In this document: positions 1-8,862 of the stretch, piece after piece
Layout: each line of letters starts with the position of its first letter
Position numbering within the stretch: position 1 is the stretch's first letter
Origin: Lojkania enalia
Lineage: Eukaryota > Ascomycota > Dothideomycetes > Pleosporales
Direction: 5' to 3'
Assembly (NCBI GenBank): GCA_010094045.1
Contig: ML986790.1
Coordinates: 1-11,227 of the forward strand
Length of the DNA: 11,227 nucleotides
Notes under the pieces: model-generated
What the model was told of the DNA's origin: nothing
Database searches by the model: none
What the model saw: only the letters and a program-made list of their open reading frames with translations
Program-made: the position numbers and the translations under genes

Positions 1-1530
1 GCTTATTAATTACTAGAATACTACCTTTATAATTATAAGATTATCCTTATAGAACTCCTCTCTAATAGTTATAGCCCGTTGTATAAATAGAATATTAAGA
101 AGCTAGAGGTAACTAAGAAGTATATTATAGATAATCTATAGAATAGGTATATTAAGTAAAGTCTAAGCTCTTTTATATCTCCAATCTTTTACATCTATAA
201 ATCTAATAGCGACCTATATATCTATATAGATTATTGTAAACTTAATACTCTTACCTATAAAAACGTGTATCTAATATTATATATAGATAAACTCCTATTT
301 AGGCCTATTAAGGTAGTAATTTTTACTAACTTTAATATTTACGCGGCCTTTAATAAGATTAGAATAAACTCTAGTTCTAAAAAATATACTACCTTTTAAA
401 CTTAATACAGAACCTATAAGTATAAAATTCTACCTTTTAAATTATATAATAGTCTAGCAACTTACTAGTACTATATAAATAATATACTAATTAACTACCT
501 AAATAACTTCTATATTACTTATCTAGACGATATTCTTATCTACTCTAAAGATAAGGCGATATATACTATCTATGTTAAGAAAGTTCTTAAGAGATTATAT
601 TAAGCAGGGTTATAAGTTAATATTAAAAAGAGCGAATTCTATATTACCTAAACTAAATACCTTAGCTATATTCTCTTAAATAAAGGTTTTAAAGTTAATC
701 TAGAGAAGGTAGAACTACTATATAACTAGTAGCTACCTACTACTATAATAGGTGTAAAATCCTTCTTAGGTTTTACTAGATTCTATTAATAGTTTGTACT
801 AGAATTCTTATATATTATAAAGCTAATTATCGTACTATAGAACTCTATAACCCCTTTTATATAGATTTTAGAATGTAATATTATCTTTAAGAAATTAAAG
901 TCAGCCCTACTAAGTATACCTACTCTCTACTACTTTAACCCTATATTAGAAATAAAAATAGAAACTAATACCTCTAATAGAGTAGTTGTAAGAGTACTAT
1001 TATAGAAACATCTTAACGGAAAATGGTATCCTATAGCGTTCTATAGTAAGATTCTATCCGGTTCGGAACTAAACTAGAAGATTTATAATAAGGAACTATT
1101 TGCAATTATTACTATGTTTAAGTAATAGAGGGTAGAACTTACTTTAGTAGCTACCAGGACTCTAGTATATACTAATTATCGCTTACTCGAATATTTTATA
1201 ACTATAAAGATACTTAATACTTGTTAAGTTTATTAGACTAAGGAATTAGCTTAGTATTAGTTCTAAATCGAGTATACCTTAAATAAGAATAATACTAGAA
1301 TAGATATCCTTAGTTGTTGCGAATAAGATATAGAAAACTTAAAAGTAGCTTAAACTAATAACCAGTTAAGAGTTCTATTTAGACTATATTAACTTTACCC
1401 CCGAATTAATACTAAATTAGTCTAGTCCTATATTACCTAAATAATAATTTAAGCAGCTATACTAAACGTTATTAAAGGCTAGGAGTAGGTTATATTATTA
1501 GACTCTCTAGAGTTAATCGACGTATTACTA
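1..1530 (+). pseudogene. Ty3/Gypsy pol fragment (RT and RNase H), element A
   Basis: Frame 1 reads as one collinear retrotransposon polyprotein segment across about 510 codons, broken only by TAA/TAG stops. The linker before the reverse transcriptase occupies about 1-180. The RT palm starts near 181; a degraded form of the LPFGLTNAPATF motif lies at 433-468, and the catalytic YLDDILIYS motif is intact at 520-546. The thumb and connection follow to about 900, with the SFLGF motif near 751-765. RNase H starts near 940; its ETDAS-type motif now reads ETNTS at 961-975 (Asp to Asn at 967-969), and the FYSK block lies near 1042-1053. The frame continues through the spacer to about 1530, then meets an inverted fragment of another Gypsy family, so no integrase follows. 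The 5' part (gag, protease, LTR) lies outside the window. Family assignment is firm; the exact right end is uncertain by about 15 bases because of microhomology. Confidence 0.9.
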
Positions 1531-2919
1531 GTTTACGGGTAATATTTATTCCTTAATTTTATATATTCTAATTTTAATATAATCTAGTTTACTATTTAGT
1601 TATTTACTTTAAATATTTTATTATAGTAGTTAAACTTTTTCTTTCTTCTTAAAGTAAAGTAGTTGTTTATATTTCTTATTATAGTATTTCTTTATAGTAT
1701 ATTATAGGAACTAGAGATCTTTCTTTAGTAACTCTTACGTTTATTAAATAATCTTAACTTATTCTTATACCTAGAGTACCTATAATACTATTTTAATTAG
1801 AGTATTATAAGTGTTTAGTTTATACCTATAGTTTACTATAAATAGTAATATTCTAATTATATTATATATAGTACTATTATACGTAAGTTATACTATTAGT
1901 AGTAGTATTACCCAATTATTTTATCTATAGTTAAGGTAGTATTATAGGTATTACTTTACTATTTAGTTTATTTATTCTATCTATCTATCTATTTATAAAT
2001 AAAATACTATAAATATATTATATTTAATTTCTAATATATTTATAATTATTTACAAATACTTTAAAGTAAATTTAGTATTTTAATTTATAATTATCTTTTA
2101 TAGTATTCTATATTATATAATAATCTATTTTAGAAGGATGTTTGTAACCTATTCTACTAATAATACTTTATTATAAGGGATAAAATAGGTGTATTTTATA
2201 AGTCTATCTACAATTATTATAATAGAGTTATATACTTCTCCCTTAAGGTAGTCTTTTAACTTTAGTAGCTTAACGATAAAGTCTATAGTAACTTCTATTT
2301 ATAGTTCGGTTAGTATTTCTAGGTTTTATAATAGTTTATAAGATATATATCTATTAGATTAATTCTATTAATAGTCTATATATTCTTATAATATATTTTT
2401 TACCTATTCTCTTACTTTAAGAAAGTAGAATCCTCTAAGGATTTATTCTAGTATTTTCTCTATTCTTTATTATTTATAGGTAGAAGCTTTATAGAATTGC
2501 CTAATAAATTCTTTTCTAACTTTAGCTAGTATATAAATTCGATTGTAAATATATAGTAGTCTATCTACTTATTCTAGTTCTTATTCTTAAAGTTCTTCGG
2601 GTATTCTATCTATTACTAATCTAATTAGTATTATCTAGCTTACTTTTTTAGTAATAGTTATTACTATAAGTTTTAAGTAATTATATACTATACTTCTATC
2701 TTATTATATTTTTAGTAGTATAGCTATAGTTTCTTTCTCTTATTTATATTCTAATTATATACTTAATATATCTTCTCTTTAGTTTTATTTTCTACTAATA
2801 TAGATAATCTTAAAGTCGAATATAGTTAGTTTTTATAACTATCTAACCTATTTAAAAGTAAGAGTTTTAGTAGTAAGAAAAGTAGTAAAGTTCTTATAAT
2901 CATAATAGACTTTAGTTTA
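1525..2919. repeat. Long direct repeat, unit 1
   Basis: This stretch repeats at 8863-10257 in the same orientation. The offset is 7338 at every checkpoint I compared: the left edge, three integrase catalytic codons, the TCTA run and the right edge. No indel is therefore needed over about 1395 bp. Differences are mostly C/T and G/A transitions with occasional transversions. It corresponds to the integrase half of Gypsy element B. Confidence 0.92.
1976..1991. repeat. TCTA x4 run inside integrase active-site motif
   Basis: Four TCTA units look like a microsatellite. On the - strand they sit on the Gypsy integrase HPQTDGQTE motif next to the catalytic Glu codon (1975-1977): the codons for T-D-G-Q-T have become ata-gat-aga-tag-ata. 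The same run occurs at 9314-9329 in copy 2. The repeat is thus a product of mutation of coding sequence, not of slippage. Confidence 0.8.
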
Positions 2920-2931
2920 GGTATATACGCT

Positions 2932-3335
2932 TAAGCTAGTAGACAGGTATAAGTTAGGTTAGAGTTAGGGTCTTACTAATTAGCCTAAAATATAGATAGG
3001 GTTAGAGTAGCTATTTAGTAATAGGGTATAGGTTAAGGTAGGATTATATAGACTGGGTTTCTTTAGAGTCTAACTAATTAGTATACTTTAGAAAGTAGCT
3101 TAGTAAGAGTATATATAGTATAATATTCTAGAGCTTTATTATAGCTATTTATTATAGATTAGGTTAATCTTACTTTATTAAATTCTAGGGTAGTATATTA
3201 TAGTACGTTATAAACTATAGTAGTATACTCCTTAACTATTAATCTTATATAGCTTAATCTAATATAATAATATATTTATAATAGTAATTTATTATATAAA
3301 CTATAGAAGTTTATAAATTTCTTAATAATATACTT
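2932..3335. other. 404-bp stretch with no confident gene
   Basis: It lies between the broken end of Gypsy B copy 1 and the likely C-terminus of the hAT transposase. On the - strand the hAT frame runs on through here with only TAA/TAG stops, so the real hAT stop could lie further left than 3336. I recognise no domain in that extension. About 2944-3060 holds several GGT/GGG-rich short motifs (AGGTTAGAG, GGGTTAGAG, GGGTATAGG) of the kind found near the ends of hAT elements. I could not find a matching inverted copy to the right of the transposase, so I do not call a terminal repeat. Confidence 0.4.
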
Positions 3336-4926
3336 TTATAGCAGCTTCTTATTAGTAGTAGTACTAGAATTAATATTCTCCTAGTTAATCTCCTAGTTAA
3401 TTTCTAGTTCTTTATTATATACCTAAGCTAGAAGTTTAAAGAGATTTATAACCTTATTAGCGCTATAAAAAGGGCTTAGCTTATTAATATTCTAGGCCTC
3501 TATAGCCTAGCATACCTTTTTAATATAATAGTCCTCTCTACTTATTATATATTTTAGAAATATAATATCCCGGATTCTCTATATAATAAGGTAATATCTT
3601 TTATCTTTAATTATATTTCTAGTAGTATTAAAAACCCGTTTAATACTAACTCTTATAATCTATATTAGGAGAATATCTTTTAAAACCTAAGTAAGCCGTA
3701 GATACTAATATTTATTTACTCTCTACTAGTCTAATATATTAAAGTTACAACCTCGAATAAAAGGTATACTTAGATAACTTTCTCCTTCTTAATATATTAG
3801 TCCTTTCTCTTCTTCTTCTAACTCTCCCTTTCCTTCTCCCTCTCCTACGTTACTTAGATCCTGGTCTAAGAAACTTAAAGAGCTGCTTAAGGATAAACAT
3901 TATAGAGATAGTTTACGAAACTACTTATTACTTTATACTTATTAAGGTTAGAGCGTTGTAGATAAGATATAGCCTAATATATTCTTATTATAGCGATTAA
4001 GATATTTAAGGAATTGTTAGCGATAGGTTTCTCTATACTAAAAGTCCTAAGTCTCGTTCTATAGTTATAGTTAGAAGCTAATATAATAAATAGCTGTAAT
4101 AAAAGTACCTTATATATTATAAGCTTTTAGAATAGATCTAAGATTATTATATAGTTAAATAAGTAACTACACTTTACATCTATTTTTAAATAGTATTTAC
4201 TTAATTTAGATCGACTCTTCTCTACTATAGCTCTTACTACTATTAGCTAATCTAAGTTACTCTCTACATCTTTAGCTAGATCTCTATTTATATTATCTAG
4301 AAAATCGAAGAGCCTATTATATATTTACTAAATATACTAGATTTAAGGCTTTATATTCTTATTAAACGCTTCAGTTACCTTTTTAAAATTGCTAAGTAGG
4401 TCTACAATTAGTATTAAATAGTATTATTTAGTAGTAGATAGTTAAAGTTGTTAGAGATTATAGAAATCTACTTCAGCGTCTTTATTATTACTAGATCTCT
4501 TAGTAGGAATCTTTAAGTTAATTTTATATTAAAGCTAGTTGTTAATATATTATTTAAAGCCTACTACTCGGTTATATATATTAAATATCGAATTCTATTA
4601 AGTTGAAACATCTCTTATTATAGACAGCCAGTACTTAGATGGTAGAGAATTCTATAAAGTAATAAAACGCTTATAGTATTATAGTAATTAATTAATTACT
4701 TTATAAATAGCTTAAATCTAACTAGAAATTAGTATATAATAACTATAATAACTAACTATAATAAAAAGCTATATCTTATAAAGAGAATTTAGGATAGAAA
4801 TCTATATCTAGATCTTATTTATATCGCGTTACTATAAAGTTCCTCTATCTTCTATCTCTTTAGAGGGTGCGAGTTTAAGATAGTAAATAATTTTCTAAAC
4901 AATAAGATTGATAATATAAATAAGAT

Positions 4927-4955
4927 ATAGAATTGTATTCTCCTTACAATTCTAT
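4927..4955. repeat. Inverted repeat, 11-bp arms
   Basis: ATAGAATTGTA at 4927-4937 is the exact reverse complement of 4945-4955, with a 7-base loop. It lies inside the hAT coding frame just before the degraded CxxH motif, so it is probably a chance product of coding sequence simplified by mutation. Confidence 0.6.
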
Positions 4956-5074
4956 TTAATACTATCTTTACCTAGTTTCTCTTATATTATATATATAAGT
5001 GTACTATTATTAGCAGCATTATTATAGGTAACTACTAGTAATTGTTGTTATATATTTATGTTTAATAGAATATA

Positions 5075-5102
5075 TAGTACTTCTATTACTATAGAAGTAC
5101 TA
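5075..5102. repeat. Inverted repeat, 12-bp arms
   Basis: TAGTACTTCTAT (5075-5086) and its exact reverse complement (5091-5102) flank a 4-base loop. It lies inside the hAT frame between the first and second catalytic Asp positions. No terminator-like T run follows, and the context is coding, so a regulatory role is unlikely. Confidence 0.6.
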
Positions 5103-5520
5103 GTATAGCTTTCTTAAATAGGAATAAAATTAAGTAGTTTCTCGCAGAACTCCTAGTCCTAATTAATATAGTACCCTTTTACTATAAGAAAACTAATGTA
5201 GTTTTTTATAGACTAGGTATTAAACGCGATTAATATCTTTATACTTTAGCTAAGGTTATATAAAAAAGAGGACTAAACTACTATAACCTTATACTTAAAT
5301 AGCCCTATAAAACTAAATTAGCTAATTAATATAATACCTAGTTAAAGGAACTAAACGAATTATTAAAAGGACGGGTAATCTACTATTTAGAAAGACTAGT
5401 TATTATTAATAATAACACGGACTAGTTTATATTTAAAGGTACTAGTAGAGTATAATAGTATAATTAGATCTTTATTATTAGGAGGCCTAGCTATAGGTAT
5501 ATAGAATCTATTATACTTAG

Positions 5521-6168
5521 GAGCTAGAATTTTTAGATAGGCCTAAGATCTAAGGTAATTTATTAGATACTTTATACTATTATAATTCTTATTTAGATAT
5601 ATAAATTAAAAGCTATAGTAGTAATAGAATATAAATAGATAACTATCTAGAAATTATATAGCTTCTCTAAATATAACAGCCTCTAATTAACTAGATATAG
5701 GATAAGGTAATAGCTAAGAGTAATTATATACTATAGGGAATTATTCTTATAGGCTTATAATAGAAGTATATAAGTAGAGTATATAAAAGATATTTAAGTT
5801 AACTATAAAAAGCTATAAAGGTTAGAGTTGTTAGGTTATTAAATATAATTTAGTTCTCTTATTATTCCTTCCTACTTAGTTAACTAAGCGACTAAATATA
5901 CTTAATTATTTAGTTAACTAAGCTGCTAAATATATTATATATCTTATATTAGCTCTATTCTTCTAGCTATATAAAGTTCTAGATTTCGATCGGGTCTAGT
6001 ATAGGGATTCCCGTAGGGGTATCTATAATACTACCTTCCCCCTCTAAGCTCTTAGCCTAAGAGTTTTCCCATTCTAATCTAATATATAGTAGAGTTAATA
6101 CGCTGTTTTTATTAAGGCTATATATATTCCTAATACCTCCCCTTTATTATTTAACCCTAGATAGATAC
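5521..6168. other. About 650-bp stretch without a recognised gene
   Basis: It separates the N-terminal side of the hAT transposase from the Fot1-like transposon. I found no reading frame with recognisable motifs on either strand. It contains the palindromic tandem repeat at 5875-5943 and a less mutated patch at about 5985-6075 with runs such as CGGGTC, GGGATTCCCG, TAGGGG and CCTTCCCCC. It could be the 5' flank or end of the hAT element, or a solo LTR; I cannot decide from sequence alone. Confidence 0.4.
5875..5943. repeat. Two 34-bp tandem units with a palindromic core
   Basis: TTAGTTAACTAA, a perfect 12-bp palindrome, occurs at 5876-5887 and again 34 bases later at 5910-5921. The first copy extends to 14 bp (5875-5888). 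Each is followed by a similar tail, C-G/T-A/G-CTAAATATA. It lies outside any recognised coding frame. Subterminal or LTR-internal repeats of a mobile element are a possible source. Confidence 0.65.
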
Positions 6169-6227
6169 TAATATAATAATATAGCGAGTAGCGCGATATA
6201 GCAAGCGGCGTACTCTACTACCTAAAT
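6169..6227 (+). repeat. Left terminal inverted repeat of Fot1-like element
   Basis: This aligns with the reverse complement of 7997-8055 from the first base. Over the first 52 positions 43 match, and all nine differences are transitions, as expected if the two repeats were mutated independently by RIP. The shared core AGTAGCGCGA keeps its CpG bases. Homology fades after about position 6225. Confidence 0.85.
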
Positions 6228-6277
6228 TTTACCTATAAGCAACTTAAAGACAGTTTATCTAATAACGCCTAGATTAA

Positions 6278-7972
6278 TTAATTAGATAATATAGTAATAT
6301 AATTACTATTACTATCCGACTTAGATAATTGTATTAGACATGTCTTAATTTAATATCTTAACTACCTATAGCGTCTACAGTATTACTATAGTCGATTTTT
6401 AGTCCTATAACACGACTATAATATAGTAGTCTCTTACCTAATTTAAGTAGTTAAATTAATCTATTTAATTAGATCTCTTGCTTTAAATCTTATTAGAATA
6501 CCTTATCTCTAAATCTGCTATTTTATATACTGTTTTCGCTTACTTATTACCTTATTTACCTCTTATAGTATCTTATTCTTAGTTTAAAGCATCGCCAGCT
6601 TAGTTGTAAGAATAAATATACCCTTCTAAATCTAATATACAGCCTCTATAATAGGTATCAGACTTAAATTTTAATAATTTATAATTCGATTAATTATAAG
6701 TATCGTTTATAACGTAAATTTATCCTACTTTACAGGCGTTTTCGTGATCTAGGGCGTCGTAATAGTAGGTATAATAGTAGTTTAAGGTGGTAGTATCTCT
6801 AATTAAATATTAAGCTTTGAAATAACCCGATCTAGTTTAAAAGGGACTAATCTAGTCCTTCTAAAGCCTCCTTTAGTATTATCTAATATTATAGCTATCT
6901 AATAAGCCTTATAAAATATAGGAATAAACTTAAGCTTTAAAATATAGTAGATATAATTATATATTAGCTCCTCGATCTACTAGCTATAGGCCTTTTTTAA
7001 GGGCCTAAAACAGCCTATATTAAGTAGCTAAAGTAGATAAAACGAGTACGTAGGTATATAGATAGTAATAATCTTATATAGTTTATAATAATTATTAAAT
7101 TTAGGCGTATTATAGCTGCTATAGCTGTTTATAATCAGCATCCGATAGACGCCCTTTATATAAGGTAGTATATACTTCTTAAAATGCTTAATCCAGTCAA
7201 GAGTAATAGTATTAGTAATCTATCTATTAATACTAATACTAATCGGCTATCTCTTAGATAAATCCTTCTCTTTATACTATCTAATAAGGTGCTAGATCGT
7301 TTTAAAGATAATATAAGGTGGTAGTATATATCTAAGGGCGCTAATATATTAGATAGTTATAACCTACTCTCGATTATCTAGTTTAAAAGTCTTTATACCT
7401 CTTTACTTATCTATACCTGTAATAACTAGAGTATATCTAATTTAGTCTATTATAAAGTCTATTTTATTAAAATTATATATATTATTATTATTAATTCTAT
7501 ATTAAGCCTTAATCTTTACTATAAACTTAAAGAACTTAGTTATTACCTTCGATTCCTTTTACTAGGCTCTCTAATAGTCGTATAAACGATTTAGGCGTAC
7601 TTTAAGCTTAAGATAATATTGTATAAAGTTTCTAGACTAGTTTTAGCTAATATTACGTCTACTATATCTATATAGGATTAAATTAGCTATATTTATAATA
7701 TAACAGTAGTTTAGAAGTTATCCTTAGAGATCTAGGTTAAGAATACGATTAGCAAGTACTCTCTCCTCTAGATTAGTTAATAGCTTTAAATTAGCTATAT
7801 AATCGCGCTTTACTTTAATTCCAGTATATTAGTATTATAATATTATCTCTAACGTATTAAATATTATTATAGCACGTTATACACTTTAAATTTAATCTTA
7901 ATTAATAGCAGATTTCGCAAGCTATATTTAGGCCTCTTTTAAGATAATTTAAGGCTATTATAATAATTGTAT
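6278..7972 (-). pseudogene. Fot1/pogo-family transposase, inactivated
   Basis: One frame of 565 codons on the - strand, interrupted only by TAA/TAG and with no frameshift. It matches the layout and size (about 540-570 residues) of fungal Fot1 transposases. N-terminal psq-type helix-turn-helix at residues 15-65; CENP-B-type region with an LTPLEE-like motif (now LTNLEE) near residues 70-80; then the DDE domain. Catalytic positions: residue 169 in a degraded YNFDETGF motif (7466-7468), residue 282 (7127-7129) and residue 318 before GCF (7019-7021). All three now encode Asn instead of Asp, with 35 residues between the last two. The DWIKHF motif is intact at 7181-7198. The C-terminus carries a zinc knuckle at 6338-6379, CX2CX4HX4C, whose second Cys and His are now Tyr. 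The likely start is an ATG turned ATA at 7970-7972; the TAA at 6278-6280 is a plausible stop but could be a mutated CAA. Confidence 0.92.
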
Positions 7973-7996
7973 TATAATAGTAGAGTAGTATACTAA

Positions 7997-8055
7997 GTTT
8001 TAGTAATAGAATATGCTGCTTACTACGTCGCGCTACTTACTATATTATTATATTA
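7997..8055 (-). repeat. Right terminal inverted repeat of Fot1-like element
   Basis: Inverted partner of 6169-6227, adjoining the transposase start on its left. It keeps C or G at some sites where the left repeat has T or A and the reverse at others, so neither end is the cleaner copy. Confidence 0.85.
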
Positions 8056-8291
8056 TTATACTAATTATATAGACTATTTAGGCGAGGTTATTATACCTTA
8101 TTTCTAGTATTTCTGTAAAGGGTTAACTTATAAGATAGATAAGAAGGAGATATCTAAAAAGTTATATTATTTAGAGTATCTTTATACTAGTATATATTTA
8201 TTATATAATATAGATCGCGATACTTAGATTACTCGTATATTATAGTCCCGTAATACTAGTTCGTTCCTAATTCTTTCTAGTAGTAAAGTAG

Positions 8292-8582
8292 GATGCTAAA
8301 GTTACGAAACTGGAGGAGAAGATTTATCTAGCTTAGGAAGAGTTAGAATAACTTTTTAATAAGGTAGTAGCGGCTTATATAAAGATTTAGCATTTTTAGA
8401 AGATTTATAAATAAGCGAAGTATAGGTAGGCGGAGGGTTATAAATATACGTAGGAACAGTTTAAGGAAGAGAAAGAGGTAGATTATAAGGCGGGTCTCCT
8501 TCTTAAGGCGGAGTTGCCTCCTATAATATAGCTAATATTATTTAATCCTACTACTCTATCTCTAGATTTTCTTCGTAAGTTT
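8292..8582 (+). pseudogene. Degraded frame for a Gln/Glu/Lys-rich coiled-coil protein
   Basis: The frame starting at 8292 reads about 97 codons rich in Glu, Lys, Leu and Ala, with a heptad-like pattern (KVTKLEEKIYLA, AAYIKI, EQFKEEKEVDYKAG). It has about eight stops, each TAG or TAA and each at a position where Gln would suit a coiled coil. The stretch 8340-8520 keeps more G and C than its surroundings. Short coiled-coil proteins of this composition are common in repeated fungal DNA, for example as C-terminal parts of transposon or Gag-like proteins, but I cannot name this one. Upstream (8100-8290) the same frame remains readable with no clear motif. Its right end overlaps the antisense tail of the Gypsy B chromodomain frame, so the element boundary lies at about 8530-8600. 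Confidence 0.4.
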
Positions 8583-8862
8583 AGGTTTTATAATATACCT
8601 ATAACGCTGTAGAGCTAAGGTTTTCTTCTAGTTTTTAGGTATTATTCTATAAGTTCCTATATTTATCTATTTCTAACTATTTAATTAGATAGTACTATTT
8701 ACTATTCTATATCTTATACTTTATTATTTTCTCAACTTTCTATTCCTAGTTTTCTCTATATGCGTCTACGTTGTATACTACTAGTTTAATATTTTAGGGT
8801 GCCTTTTCTATAAGTATAATATAGAAGGTTAGGTAGATTTTTATAGTTGTAGGTAATTTAAG

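Larger units (their letters stand above)
1525..2931 (-). pseudogene. Ty3/Gypsy pol fragment, element B copy 1 (integrase)
   Basis: Read on the - strand, this encodes the last part of RNase H, the spacer with the HHCC zinc-finger region, and the integrase core of a chromovirus-like Gypsy element. The integrase catalytic residues can be placed: Asp (kept) at 2281-2283, the second Asp changed to Asn at 2083-2085, and Glu (kept) at 1975-1977. There are 35 residues between the last two, the DD35E spacing. The frame ends in the C-terminal integrase region at a degraded PVNY motif near 1525, where + strand element A begins; the chromodomain seen in the other copy is missing. On the other side homology stops at 2919, skips 17 bases of the other copy, matches again for 12 bases (2920-2931) and ends. 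It is therefore truncated on both sides. It keeps fewer CpG and other C/G bases than copy 2, so it looks more heavily mutated. Confidence 0.88.
3336..5520 (-). pseudogene. hAT-family transposase, nearly full length, inactivated
   Basis: The - strand reads as a DDE-type hAT DNA-transposon transposase of roughly 700 residues. In order: an N-terminal region from about 5520 (PSF motif of the hAT N-terminal half near 5390-5360); the first catalytic motif D-x-W at 5213-5221, now N-T-stop; the DNAANN motif at 5006-5023 with its Asp changed to Asn at 5021-5023; a CxxH pair (4925-4927, 4916-4918) with both residues now Tyr; the RDVST-x-WNS signature at 4589-4615 with stops at x and W; the KYY/ILDP block at about 4196-4130; and the C-terminal dimerisation domain with a degraded ERVFNTxRN motif at about 3615-3641, ending in SRED near 3531-3542. 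The frame is continuous from 5482 to 4129, then shifts by one base at a T4 run (4125-4128) and continues to the C-terminus. An acidic Glu/Gly/Lys linker (minus strand of about 3801-3847) precedes the dimerisation domain. The start is unclear because ATG codons are lost; the TAA at 3336-3338 may be a mutated CAA. No BED finger or terminal repeats were recognised. Confidence 0.85.
6169..8055 (-). mobile_element. Fot1/pogo-like DNA transposon, complete
   Basis: A 1.89-kb Class II element bounded by matching terminal inverted repeats and holding one transposase frame on the - strand. Fot1 elements of fungi are about 1.9 kb, so this appears full length and not internally deleted. Both ends begin with TA (6169-6170 and 8054-8055), which could be the TA target duplication typical of the Tc1/mariner/pogo superfamily; the surrounding TAA-rich sequence blurs the exact edge by a few bases. 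It lies between the gene-free stretch 5521-6168 and the remains of Gypsy B copy 2. No frameshift is visible, so point mutation alone accounts for its inactivation. Confidence 0.88.

Noticed and set aside
1860..2000. CRISPR-like or satellite array
   Set aside because: Short TA-rich repeats are irregular with no spacers, and the region is explained by the integrase frame on the - strand.
3801..3847. Polypyrimidine stretch as a polypurine tract or splice-type signal
   Set aside because: On the - strand it encodes an acidic Glu/Gly/Lys linker in the hAT frame; it survives because it has few CpA sites.
4927..5102. Two hairpins as terminators or attachment sites
   Set aside because: Both lie inside the hAT coding frame between conserved motifs; AT-rich sequence reduced in complexity makes such repeats likely by chance.
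5290..5830. + strand copia-like reverse transcriptase or other protein
   Set aside because: A few residues resembled copia RT, but the frame has more stops and no catalytic motif. The - strand of the right half carries clear hAT motifs in frame with the rest of that transposase.
5990..6040. tRNA-like or small RNA gene
   Set aside because: The GC-richer patch shows short self-complementary pieces but no cloverleaf or T-arm consensus that I could support.
6840..6870. Frameshift in the Fot1-like transposase
   Set aside because: Recounting coordinates showed the motifs on both sides share the same frame (distances from 7972 divisible by three).
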